DNA of 64,000 nt. Origin: Pomphorhynchus laevis. Taxonomy: Eukaryota > Acanthocephala > Palaeacanthocephala > Echinorhynchida > Pomphorhynchidae. The first letter of the stretch is position 1. Each line of letters starts with the position of its first letter. Where the stretch lies: positions 1 through 64,000 of the forward strand of contig WNNJ02003217.1 of the NCBI GenBank assembly GCA_012934845.2. Reading direction: 5' to 3'. Of this stretch, positions 44,370 through 55,333 are shown one piece after another. The translations under genes and the position numbers were made by a program. Below the pieces are notes generated by a model. It was not told the origin of the DNA. It was given only the letters and a program-made list of their open reading frames with translations, and did not search any database.

Positions 44370-46385
44370 TGATGTCACGGCCTCAGGTCCAGCGAGATCT
44401 GAGCCCTCCAGTCAATCCAACACGCCGCTCTTCGACTGAACCACCCGGGGTCTATCACCCCAGAAGAGTCCAATCGAGGCGGAATATGCTCGGTAATCGC
44501 GAGATCAGGAGCTTGAGAAACCTATGTCTTTGTTTTGGGGACGTCCCCTCGAAAAGAAGACTAATCCTGAGATAGCCCAAGTACCCCGAAGGCGCACTTG
44601 GGTTTTCCCATTCAACGGCATATGCTGAGCCCGTTTCAGGGTCCACCTAGCTTTCTTCAGGATACGTTTAAGTCTATACAGGTCAGCTTTCGCCGACCAG
44701 TTCACCGTAACAGTGAACCCAGGTATTTTACTCGACTTGTGAAGGTAGGGAGTGGTTGATTAGTCAATATAAACGATAGAGCTGAGAGTGCTAGTCTCTT
44801 TGATTTTTTCTTTGTCGCAGGTGTGCCATGAAAGACAACTACCTGCTATTTGGATGAATAAAAAATAAGATTGGATGGGGTCAGCTGGTCTGTTAATCTT
44901 GAAAAGAAAGGGCTGATGTTCGAGGCGACATCTTTGCACCTGCGTTCAGAGAACAGGACCGTGGTATCATCAGCATATACCACTAGATGTTGATCACGTT
45001 TAAAATTCTTGAATAGTACAATGGAGACAGCAAGATATAAGATAGAAGAAAGTGGGTATCCTCAAGGCACATCCGTAATAGGGTAGAGCTGACGTGCATC
45101 ATGGTCGTCTTCATAGTAGAACCGCTTAGTATAGAGTAATATCTCCACCCTGTTAACAATTATCGCAGGCAACCCGAGGAACCTGAGAGAGGAGATAACA
45201 AAGGGAATGAAAATGCGGTCAAATGCAGCAGAAAAGTCAAGGAAAACAGCCACAGCTGGTTGATGGCTATTATCCCTACAAACCTGATGCACTTCACCTA
45301 TTACTGAATGAACCAAGCGTCCTTTGACAAACCAATGAAAACTCGGTGGGATCAAATTACGCCTACTCAAATGGTCGCAAAATCTACGCGCAAGCGCTTT
45401 TTCGTAGATGGAGATGAGGGTGTTTTGAATCGAAATGGGACGCAGATCTTTAGGACATGAAGCCGGACTACGCTTTGTTAAAAAAATTCTACGACTTATA
45501 TTGATGGCGGCTACATCGGATGGTGAGGCTAAAAGCATTGTGACGGCCACTTCTCTTCTTTGATTGGCTGTCAAAAGCTGACAGACCCGAGAAGATAGTG
45601 GAGCAACGGATTTAGAGGTGCCCGGAAGTGGCCCCCAGGAGTTAAGGATATCTGTAACAGATAAGTCCCTGCTCCTGAAGTCACCCCAAGGGGTGATTGG
45701 TTGGGGTGATTGGTTGGGGTGATTGAGTGGCTCCATAATTATGTAGGGATAGTGACTCCTTCAAAACATTATCAAAGCCTATACTACCAATCCAGCCTAA
45801 AGCTCTATCCTTCCAACAGACAAACTTCTCATTCTTGAATATCTTCTAGAAGGAATACTGAGAAGGGTTAAGGTGAGCAATGCTTGCCTTATCCCTGCTC
45901 AGCTGGAACCTATATCTAGTGCTCCAGTATTCATTCAAGAGGGCCTGCCTGGCGGAAATAGAGACATTGGGAAGGTGTAGCATTTTAGCCAGAACCTTGA
46001 GTTTTGTTGGAGTGGGATTGTAAATACGACCTTTATAGGTAGTCGAAAGAAACGCGGTAGGTTGCGATGAGAGGTAGGAATTAAATTCGTTCAAACTCTC
46101 ATTATCAATTCTGGGAAAGAGTTGGATAGCCGCCTGAAAGAAAGCCACTCTGATGGGATCAAAGTGAAACCTCCTTATAAGCAACGTATCTTCCTATATC
46201 CGCCAACGAATTAGGTCATGAGAGATGATCTGTTTTTGGCGCGACTGCTCAGTACAAATAGGTTTCAACAACCACATCTTATGAAGCAGTAATATGTCGA
46301 GGAGAGAATTAGTCATTGAGCAATGAAAGGTTGGGGATGGAGATTTGCGAATAAGGTAGTCCTTCCTGGCTCTGCGAAAGGACTA
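44370..46385 (-). mobile_element. LINE B copy B4 (5'-truncated)
   Basis: The RT frame (45736-45062) carries AVFLDFSAAFDRIFIPF; motif C is VVYADDTTVLF (about 44960-44990). The thumb runs to the 3' end near 44375. Endonuclease tail and linker occupy 46184-45846. It starts inside the endonuclease, a usual 5' truncation. B4 sits inside a long inverted repeat. Confidence 0.8.
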
Positions 46386-46387
46386 CC

Positions 46388-46510
46388 TTCCTATCATCGC
46401 GACACAAGCCTTAAATGTCAGAATGCTATGTGCCATTCGAGTTAGTGATAAGGATACTCCTTGCTTTACAGGCGATTAGTATTACGAAACGTGTGATATA
46501 GTAATATTTA
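46388..46510 (-). repeat. Right arm of a long inverted repeat
   Basis: Reverse complement of 44110-44235 with scattered mismatches. Its inner end touches the truncated 5' end of LINE B4. Confidence 0.7.
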
Positions 46511-46743
46511 AAAATAAATTGTACATGTTCGATCCTCATGGTAATAGTAGAATTGCTGTAAATCGATCATCATTATAATAAAAATGAATTTAAACGAATT
46601 CTTTTCATACAAAATCACTCATTAATAACAAAATAAAAATCATCGTAATTAAAAACAAAAGATTATGATATATTTGCACTCCATACAAGTATAGTGAAGC
46701 AACTTTCCCATCAAAAGTTTAATTAAAATTAGCAGACACTTAC

Positions 46744-46809
46744 AACCTAGTAGAATTTCTAGACATATTCAGCAGGAAGTTTGAATCAGATGTGGTTTCG
46801 TAAAACAAT
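46744..46809 (-). CDS. Array exon 8 (most 3', most diverged)
   Basis: Acceptor GATTAG/A and donor TT/GTAAGT. Core reads SDSNFLLNMSRNSTR; the Phe at position 7 is Ser here, and LFYE starts the unit as in the other copies. Confidence 0.6.
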
Positions 46810-46940
46810 CTAATCAGAAAGATATTGTTAATACAATTTAAAACGGCACCACAATAGCACCGTCAAATACATTTTTCAATTATAGCATTCCTCTGTATTA
46901 ATTATTAGCAATTGGAATGAGATATTCTCAATAAAATTAA

Positions 46941-47050
46941 AAGGTCTAAAACGTGAAACGTTGTTATTAGATCAGTAGCTGATGAGGTCTAACAACACTT
47001 AAATGTAGCCTATTGCTGATAATTTATGGATAGGATTAAAGCAACGTACA
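46941..47050 (+). mobile_element. SINE-body-like sequence
   Basis: AAGGTCTAAAACGTGAAACG and ATCAGTAGCTGATGAGGTCT match the body of the 17.4-kb SINE in the same relative order. TGTAGCCTATTGCTGAT and ATGGATAGGATTAAAGC then match the 1-kb repeats at 49.6 and 58.1 kb. It lies between array exons 7 and 8. Confidence 0.5.
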
Positions 47051-47589
47051 ATGTCATCAGTAACGAACTGTTTCCATCTTCAAGCTCTGAAGATTGTAAC
47101 AGTTCTTTTCTGAAAATTCGAAATAACAATTTTAATTTAAATAAAATTCTAACATTCCTCTGTACTCTTTATTAACATCATGCCTGATATTTATAAAAAC
47201 ACATTTTAATAAAATGCCATCAATAATTACATGTGTACATTTATTAGGTACATGATTCATTCATTAAAATTCATTTCAAACATAGTGGATACTGTAGCAT
47301 AAACAAATTGAATCATTTATTTCGATTACAAGCGTTTGGAAATTAATTACATACTAAAGAACAAACGAACACATTAAGTTAAAGTTTATACTCAATCAAG
47401 AAAAATAATTTATACATTTCCTTTGTATGTGTAAAAGAATGGGCTATATTTAAGATTAGTTTCATTATAAGAATATATATTATTAAATTAAAAAACATGC
47501 TCGCATCTACAAAAATAAACAAATTATTACTAAAATAGAAAATGTTTTCATAAAAACGAAATTGATAATTTATACGTGTTAGCACTTAC

Positions 47590-47655
47590 ATATTTGGAAC
47601 GCCACCGTAGATTGTCAGTGAAACGTTTGATTCAAATATTGAATTTACAAATTTT
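47590..47655 (-). CDS. Array exon 7
   Basis: Acceptor TGTTTAG/A, donor AT/GTAAGT. Core FESNVSLTIYGGVPN, closest to exon 6. Confidence 0.75.
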
Positions 47656-48633
47656 CTAAACACAAGAAAGTTAAAAATTTTTATATTCAATAATGTTTTA
47701 AAACTATACAAATTACTGATTAGAGACAGATATTTGTATTCAAAGCCAAAAGAATATCATTATATTTATCAAAGCTGTTCAAAACACTATCAGAAAAATG
47801 ATAACATTAGATCTTGAAATTAAAAAAATTATAATGATTTTGTATTTACTAATTATTAATTTAATAACTTTTCTGATTAAAATATCAATTAGTTTATTTA
47901 AATAAATTTACAATGAAAAGTTGACATACATGTTGGATAAATAGAAAAGTTATTTTCTATTTTCTATTTCTATTTATAACTGGAAAAGTTATCATGATAG
48001 AAACAAAAAATTTAAAATTTCAAAATTCTATATATTGACATTTCAAATATTAAAAATCTGTTAAAACATATCTTTATTGCTATTAAAAAACATTATTAAA
48101 CTAATCAATAAAATTGTGCAAATTTTACTTTTTTCAATCACATTAAAAAAAGTAAAAAAGACATTTTCAAAACACAGTTTTTAATTATTTATCAGTTTCA
48201 AACGAATGAAAATAAATCACTTGCTAAGTAATAAAGCAACAAATTAAGGAACAAGCGTAAATATACAGTTTCAAATCAATCGAATACACATAATTTATGC
48301 TTTATCTTTTATGTATCAAGAAAAACCGGTTATACAGGAAGTACATAAAATATTGAAAAGAAATTATGAATGAAGTTTGTTTACAAAAAATATTTTAATG
48401 CATTTATATAATTCAAATACAAACTACAGGTTAAAATATATATGTTAGTAAATCAAATTATTGCTTTTTATTTGAGAAAGGTTTCGATTATAAGCTAATA
48501 TAAATATACAATTATATTAAAAAATCTCGGTCGTATAAGCAAAAACGAATGATTACGAAAATAATATTCAATCCTTTAAAGCTAAACAGCATTTTTATAA
48601 ACCAGAATCAATAATTTACGTGTTAGCACTTAC

Positions 48634-48699
48634 ATATTAGGCACGCTACCGTAGATTGTTAGTGAAAAGTTTGATTCAAATATTGTGTCTTCGAATATT
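48634..48699 (-). CDS. Array exon 6
   Basis: Acceptor TGTTTAG/A, donor AT/GTAAGT. Core FESNFSLTIYGSVPN, preceded by IFEDTI. Most differences from exon 7 are single-base changes. Confidence 0.75.
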
Positions 48700-49266
48700 C
48701 TAAACACAAAAAAGTTAAAAAATTTTATATTCGACAATATTTTAAAACTATACGAATTACTGGCAAAAGACATTTGATATTTTTATTCAAATAAATAATA
48801 CAATTATATCAACATATAATTATATTAACAACATATTAAGAAACAAGTGTAAATATATAGTTTTGAATTCAATCAAATACACATAATTCATACACTTTTT
48901 GCATGTATAAAAACGGATATACATAAAATAAGCATAAAATATGTCAAATAGAAGACAAACTAAGTTGGCATATCAAAAGTTAGATGCATACATATAACAT
49001 TATAACATTATATTTGGCATACATACAAATACACAGGTTAGTAACCGCCAACCTAGCAGGATAAGCCAAAATAGAAGTAAGTAACTCAAACTATATTTTT
49101 ATTTGAGATAAGTTTTAATTGTAAGAAATAAAAATATACAATTTCATTAAAAAAATGCCATTTACAAAAATAAAACAACGATCTATGAAATGGAAAATTT
49201 CATCATAAGAAACAAATTAAATATTTTATACATAGAAATTGGTTATTTAAACGTAGCGACACTTAC

Positions 49267-49332
49267 ACATATTCATAGGTTCCATTAAAAGTCAATGAAG
49301 AGTGTGATTTAAATATCAAATCCCGAAATATT
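49267..49332 (-). CDS. Array exon 5
   Basis: Acceptor TGTTTAG/A, donor GT/GTAAGT. Core FKSHSSLTFNGTYEY, preceded by IFRDLI. Nearly identical to exon 4. Confidence 0.75.
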
Positions 49333-49492
49333 CTAAACACATTAATCACAATCGTAAAAAGTAAAATATAAACACTTATGTTAGAATAATAATGTCAAAA
49401 CTAAAAAAATGTTTTCTCGAGTAATTAATAACGATGGACATTAGACATCTGTTTAGTAAAGAATACAATAATATTAAAATTTGTATTCTCCT

Positions 49493-50482
49493 CAATAGTA
49501 GTTCACACAAACATATAAAAGCGAAGTAATAAAATTGTACAAATTGTACAGTCGAGTGATCGTCAGCCAGCATTAAAAAAGACAAATCATGAAATATAGG
49601 AATTAAATTAGAGTTGCTGATCAGGTTCACAAATATAAAATGTAGCGTATTGTTGTTGGCTTATAGATAGGATAAAAACATCAGTTAATAAGACTTAATG
49701 ATATCATAGGCTGACCGGTTAGTGCAAAAAATGCTTCCCTTGCAGCCAGTACCGATTAAAGTATAACTTTAATCTAGCCTTACCCAAAAATATTGATCAG
49801 CAAAAATTGACTTAGTTTGCAAAGGGAATATAGGATGAGGGGATAAGACAGTTTTTTATTTACATTTGTGTATTCGATAATTTAGATTCATTATATTTCA
49901 ATATCAATATAAATTCAAGTATCATGTAAACGAAGTTCGAAGGACAGAAATAAAGGAACCGAATTGTGATGAAAACACTAAGGTTTTAGCCAGCTATATT
50001 GTCAACAACATTAGACATAATAAAGAAGACTTTTGCTTGCGGAAGCGCCTAACATCAATAGAGTCTATAGTTTCAATATAATATAGATGTGATATTTTAG
50101 ATATCATAACAGATCTTTGATTTTCTTTGCAAAAGGTAACATACGTAGGGTATCTAAATAACGAATAATATATTAAATATAATTATTTCTTAACAAAAAT
50201 ATATTAATGTGATCAAAACATAATCAATCGAATTAATTTAATGTATTTATGATTTGACTATGAAAATAAAGTGCCATAGAGAATACTTGTTAAAAAAACA
50301 ATATAAATCCCAAAAAAAATATATATATTATTTATTGTATCACATAACGTTAAACATAATACAATATGTTATTTATTTTAAAGTAAAAACCTAATAAATA
50401 TTCTATATATTATTACAATTGAAGAGCAGTTAATTATATTAAATAAATTCTCAATTTAGAAAAATATTAATAAGAAATCGCG
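49493..50482. repeat. 1-kb intronic direct repeat, copy 1
   Basis: From CAATAGTAGTTCACAC to TAAGAAATCGCG; highly similar to 57965-58972 over its whole length. Non-coding. It includes AGTTGCTGATCAGGTTCAC and GCTTCCCTTGCAGCCAGTAC. It lies between array exons 4 and 5. Confidence 0.85.
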
Positions 50483-50885
50483 ACGTATACTCGTTTGGGA
50501 TTTCACTTGCTCGAACATCTTGGCCGTCAGACGTGTATCAAATGCGGTGTCTTCTGATAGCGCTGTTAGAGCCTGAGTGTAGCAGCCCAACCACCCAAAT
50601 ACAGCTGCTTCGAGGATCGACAGAATTTGTTCGTCCCGATTGCCATGGAAACACTTGGCGCAGTCGGCCCAAGCGCATCTGCGTTTTTTAAACAGCTTGG
50701 TTCAAGGTTGGGGTGACAACCGGTGATAAACGAGCATCCAGCTGGCTCGTGAAACGAATCAGCGTAGCCGTGCAACGAGGAAATGCTGCATCCTTTTTGA
50801 AGTCGGCTGGAGATCTCTTATTTGGCAACTACCTTATTATTTAATTCATATTTATTTCTTTGCACAAATTATTGAATAAAACTAA
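50483..50885 (-). other. GC-richer inserted segment of coding appearance
   Basis: It interrupts the exon-4/5 intron directly after the 1-kb repeat. On the minus strand, after a 65-bp block shared with 63131-63195, frames such as FKKDAAFPRCTATLIRF and ALTALSEDTAFDTRLTA are open. No domain is recognised. Possibly a remnant of an RT element related to the one at the right edge. Confidence 0.4.
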
Positions 50886-51609
50886 TAATAACAATAAAAT
50901 TCAGAAATTCGCGTATAGCTAGAACAAGAAATATATATTATCTTAATATATTCTGGCAATTAATTAAACTTTTTAAACATCATGCCTGATTTTAATCAAA
51001 AAAAGACATGAAGTTTAATATGAGAATGATATTAATCATTAAATATGAATATGCATTTAGCACATTATTTATTTATTAGAAAAGCAATTAAGCGAATAGT
51101 GGTGATGCTCCAGAATCAAGAGCCGCTATTTTTGTCATTTATTAAGATCACAAACGATTAAAAATTGATTACGTGCTAAATATTATAACATCATATTAAG
51201 AAAAAAGTGTAAATATATAGTTTTTAATTTAATCAAATACGCATAATTTATACACTTTTTGTATGTAAAAAAACGCGATATACATAAAATAAGCATAAAA
51301 TATGTCAATAGGAGACATTAATTTGCATATAAAAAGTTATATGCATACATATAATGAAAAATTAAAGTAAAATTACACATGTTAGTAACCGCCGACACTC
51401 CCAGAAAATGCAAAGAATAAGAAGTAAATCAAACTATATTTTTATTTGAGATAAGTTTTAATTATAAGGTTATAAAAATATACAATATCATTTAAAAAAT
51501 TTGCTTGCAGTTACAAAAACAAAACAACGATCTATGAAATGGAAAATTTCATCATAAGAAACAAATTAAATATTTTATACAGAGAAATTTATAACGTGGC
51601 GACACTTAC

Positions 51610-51675
51610 ACATCTTCAAATGTTCCATTAAAAGTCAATGAAGAGTGTGATTTAAAAATCAAATCCCGCAATATT
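51610..51675 (-). CDS. Array exon 4
   Basis: Acceptor TGTTTAG/A, donor GT/GTAAGT. Core FKSHSSLTFNGTFED, preceded by ILRDLI. Confidence 0.75.
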
Positions 51676-52383
51676 CTAAACACATAAATTATAATCGTAA
51701 TAAACAACAAAATGAAAAATAAAAATACAGAAAACAAAATAAAAAGACGTTTTATTTTTCAAAAATTAAAAAATAAAAAGACAGGAAATATAATAAATTA
51801 TATTTTTCTTTAAATGCCGTTAAATAACTGCATTTTCTAAAAATGCACTTATAAAATTATTTTTAAAATCAACAAAGCGAATAGTGTTGATGCCCCAAAT
51901 ATCAAAACTCAGTCCATCAAAACACATTTTATAATCGTTTATCAGATTCAAACGAATGAAAATAAATCACGTGTTAAGAAATATAGCAACGAATTAAGAA
52001 ACAAGCGTAAATATACAGTTTCATATCAATCAAATACACAAAATTTATGCTTTATCTTTTATGTATCAAGAAAAACGCGATATACAGGAAGTACATAAAA
52101 TATTGCAAAAAAATTACGAATGAAGTTTGTTTACAAAAGTTATTTCAATGCATTTATATAATTCAAATACAAACTACAGGTTAATATATTAATGTTAGTA
52201 AATCAAATTATTGCTTTTTATTTGAGAAAGGTTTCGATTATAAGCTTATATAAGTATCAATTTCATTTAAAAAATTTGCTTGTATTTATAAAAACAAACG
52301 AATGATCACGGAAATTAAAAGATATGTTTTAATTAGAAAAAATTATATATTTTATACGGAGAAATTAAAAATTTCGACCTTAC

Positions 52384-52449
52384 CCATATTGGATGGTTCC
52401 ACTGATAGTAAATGAGGAGTGTGATTTAAAAATTAAATCCCGCAATACT
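52384..52449 (-). CDS. Array exon 3
   Basis: Acceptor TGTTTAG/A, donor GG/GTAAGG. Core FKSHSSFTISGTIQY, preceded by VLRDLI. Confidence 0.75.
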
Positions 52450-52779
52450 CTAAACACAAAAATTATAATCGTAAAAAAATGGAAAAATAATAACCTTTGT
52501 TAAAATAATTTTAAATGTCAAAATTTCCAAATGGTTTCTCAAACTATTCAAATTAATGACGAATGACATTTGATATTATTCATATTAAAGAATACAATAA
52601 TATTTCAAAAAGCTGTATTTTTCAATGGTATCAAGCAAGATAGCATTCGGGGTAAAATAAATATGTTTTTGGAGAAGCATCCAGAGAGCGCAACTCAAAA
52701 AACAATGTTATTGATATTTCGGCTGGACACTTAGCTTTGTAAATCTGAAATACAAACAGTTTATAAAATGGAAAATAAA

Positions 52780-53130
52780 TGCGTAGAAAAAGACTGCATT
52801 GTGCTCTTTGTGTTACTCGGGATCTCGGTCTCGTCTATGTATGTTAAAACTACTTTATTTCTCCTCCTTGAAGATTTTGTTGGTCAATAGACCTGATATC
52901 GCCAGGGTTTAATTTTAATTGATAGTCTACTTTTTTCTATTCATTTTGCTAACTAGCGCAATATATCAGTAATGTTTGTTTTATTAGACAGCGGTTTTAC
53001 AATTCTTCTCTTAGAAGTACCCTACTGTCGTCAATGTCGATTCTATGACCTATAGAAGTGAAGTGGTTGTATAACGTGGAAAAATGTATTTTATTTTAAG
53101 ATTGTATTCACCTTAAAAAACTTTGAGAAA
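52780..53130 (-). mobile_element. Penelope-like 3' end, inverted (P1)
   Basis: On the minus strand NHFTSIGHRIDIDDSRVLL matches the known close of Penelope-like proteins (H-x-x-x-x-G-H-x-I/F-D). A 3' UTR follows with CTATCAATTAAAATTAAA and AAATAAAGTAGTTTTAAC, shared with P2 at 57.6-57.8 kb. Only the end of the element is present. Confidence 0.6.
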
Positions 53131-53241
53131 TAATATACATACAATTTTAGTTCCGCTCACTACGATCGCGGAAAATCTTGTCCACGAAGATTAATATTAT
53201 TACACAAGTTTCACTTATATCAAATCACCATTACAGAACAG

Positions 53242-54051
53242 TCTGCGAATAAGCGATGCGGACCTTGTAATGGTCAAACAGCTGTTTGTAAGGGCTGTGT
53301 ATGCTTTCAAAATGGTAAGCAATGCATTAATTATTGTGCACACCGATGCTCATATCGAGAACGATTGATTCCACCCAATCAATATAACGTCAAACATACA
53401 GCAAAATTCTCAACACAATATTCGAACAACGATGAACTGGGAATGACAGTAAACGCCGTGGAGACTATTTCCATCGAAATAAAGTGTACTACTGATAATT
53501 GCAACGTGTATTCAACGGTAATCCTTCCAAGAAAGCTTTCTAGAGATTTACTGGCCCAAGATTACCTCTGTGGATTTTGTGCAGCCAAAGCAATCAACGA
53601 AACACGAATCGAAATAACTAAACTTAAAAGCCAGTTAATATCAAATGATTCAAATAGTTGCTGGACAAACAAAGAGCGTATACATAGAATAGTAAATGAG
53701 TCTATCAACTCCTCCCTCGACCGTTGCATCAATAAGCAGGTATCTCATGCTGTTTGTTCTTTTCAACGCACATCAGAGGTAGATAAATCTTATTTTAAAT
53801 TAGCAAACTCTCTTGATAGGGAAAGCGCTAGGGCCTCACATCTGATAGTTCGTAATTTACCCGTTTCTGAAAGCGAGCAACAAGTTATATTAAATCTCTT
53901 TGAGGAAATCGGTTGTGCTCTGGTCGGACAAAAACTAGACTTTCATCGACTCCCTGCACTTCATACTAACTCCCCTCCGTGGGTTAAGGTAAAAACTAGT
54001 GTCAGCCATGTGGAATTGTCTTTAAACTCTTTGCTTAAGCTTAAGAATTAA
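53242..54051 (+). CDS. LINE C ORF1 with Cys-rich N-terminus
   Basis: The frame is open from the element's first base to 54051 (the ATG at 53365 lies after the Cys-rich part). The N-terminal segment reads KRCGPCNGQTAVCKGCVCF then QNGKQCINYCAHRC, with Cys spacing C-x2-C-x6-C-x2-C-x-C-x6-C-x3-C-x3-C. This is close to a CXC (tesmin/TSO1-like) zinc domain, including the CxCF element. A middle part has CTTDNCNVYSTVILP and YLCGFCAAK (a possible C-x2-C finger). The C-terminal part has LIVRNLPVSESEQQVILNLF. Likely an RNA- or DNA-binding ORF1; no upstream ATG is visible. Confidence 0.65.
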   Translation, partial: SANKRCGPCNGQTAVCKGCVCFQNGKQCINYCAHRCSYRERLIPPNQYNVKHTAKFSTQYSNNDELGMTVNAVETISIEIKCTTDNCNVYSTVILPRKLSRDLLAQDYLCGFCAAKAINETRIEITKLKSQLISNDSNSCWTNKERIHRIVNESINSSLDRCINKQVSHAVCSFQRTSEVDKSYFKLANSLDRESARASHLIVRNLPVSESEQQVILNLFEEIGCALVGQKLDFHRLPALHTNSPPWVKVKTSVSHVELSLNSLLKLKN

Positions 54052-54061
54052 TCTCTTTTTC

Positions 54062-54300
54062 AACAGGTGTACTTGTGCCTAATTTGTCGAAGTTTGAATA
54101 AGAGGAACTTAAGGGATTACGGAAAGAATTATCCGAACGAAAAAAGTCAGACCCAAGTAAGCGATATTTTATTAGAGGGCATAAGATAGTGTTTTCATCA
54201 AGTAGGGAAGTTCACACAGTAAATGAGAGCTTACCAGTACTCGGCAAAGTTTCGTCTACAGGCAACAACAATTTTTCTAACCCAGCCAATATATGACTAG
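54062..54300 (+). CDS. LINE C ORF1 C-terminal tail in a second frame
   Basis: After the ORF1 stop, another frame reads VLVPNLSKFE, a TAA, then EELKGLRKELSERKKSDPSK and RYFIRGHKIVFSS. This is the basic tail usual at the end of CR1-like ORF1. The same tail exists in C1 (about 13605-13730). A single frameshift separates it from the main ORF1 frame. Confidence 0.5.
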
Positions 54301-54479
54301 CGATTGAAAATGATTTAAATGTAAATCCTCCAGCAAAACTTTAAGTAAACCATCCAGTGTATCCTCTAATTGATTCTACTCCACTGCTCCCCAAAACTTC
54401 CTGAAAAGTAGCCGTTTTAAATATCCGCTCTCTTAGTAACAAGGTTGATTCAGTATATGATCTTTTCCTTCATAAATCT

Positions 54480-55333
54480 TTGATTGTTTTGTGTTTAACC
54501 AAATCTTGGCACGTTGATAAGAATAATTACTCTCTTAAACGACTCCGCTCTTTAAATCTCTCTGTGGTCGATAAGGCTCGTCAACGACCTATTAGTTCAA
54601 TTCGATCAATCAACCACTGTGGTCTTATAGCTTTCTCTCACCATTGGTCTCCATTGCAATCATTACCGTTGCCATTTGTTCCTCTCACTTTCGAACTACT
54701 TGGGTTCCGTGTAAAAGCCGGCTCGTTGTTTCTCAATATCTACTTATTCTATCGGCCTGGATCATGTCATCCGTCTGACACTTTTTTCTGTGAACTGTCA
54801 AACTTACTTTCTTTCATATCCTCTTCGGTTTAACTTGTGTTGTACTAGGTGATATAAATGTTCGCTTAGACCGTCCTCGTGATTCCAATACCCTAAAGAC
54901 GATTTCTACATTTAACGATCATGATTTTCAAATCATGTCTCCTCATTATTCTTCTGCTACCCATATTCTTGGCGGTACCCTTGATATTGTTGCCCTACCT
55001 ACGCGTCTTGCCTTGTCTTCTTCATTGTGCATATCTGATCCTGCTCTATCCGACCACCTCCTTGTTACATGTTCTCTCCCTTTGTTAAAAATCAATGTTC
55101 CTGCGAAAATTATCTCGTGTCGTTCTAGGAAATTCCTCGACTTTTCCCTTCTTTGCTCTCATATTAACCGCTCTCCGTTAATGTATCCTTCTTCTATCTA
55201 CCAATCCCCTAATTACTTATGTACCCTCTTTGACAATGTATTTTGCTCTCTATCCTCGATGAAATTCTTCCTCTTAAAACTTTTGTTCAATCACGGCAAA
55301 ATCTTGCAACATGGTTCGACTCTAAGTGTGTGA
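54480..55333 (+). CDS. LINE C endonuclease (C2)
   Basis: Frames 54480-54833 and 54935-55333, parted by a small deletion around 54830. VLCLTKSWHVDKN has Lys in place of the catalytic Glu of C1 (TESWH). VVLGDINVRL, GGTLDIVALP and SDHLLVTC are present. The missing Glu makes this copy unable to nick DNA. Confidence 0.75.

Noticed and set aside
50566-50775. 69-residue minus-strand ORF in the GC-richer insert
   Set aside because: Three frames are each open in parts and none shows a domain, so this frame cannot be called the real one.
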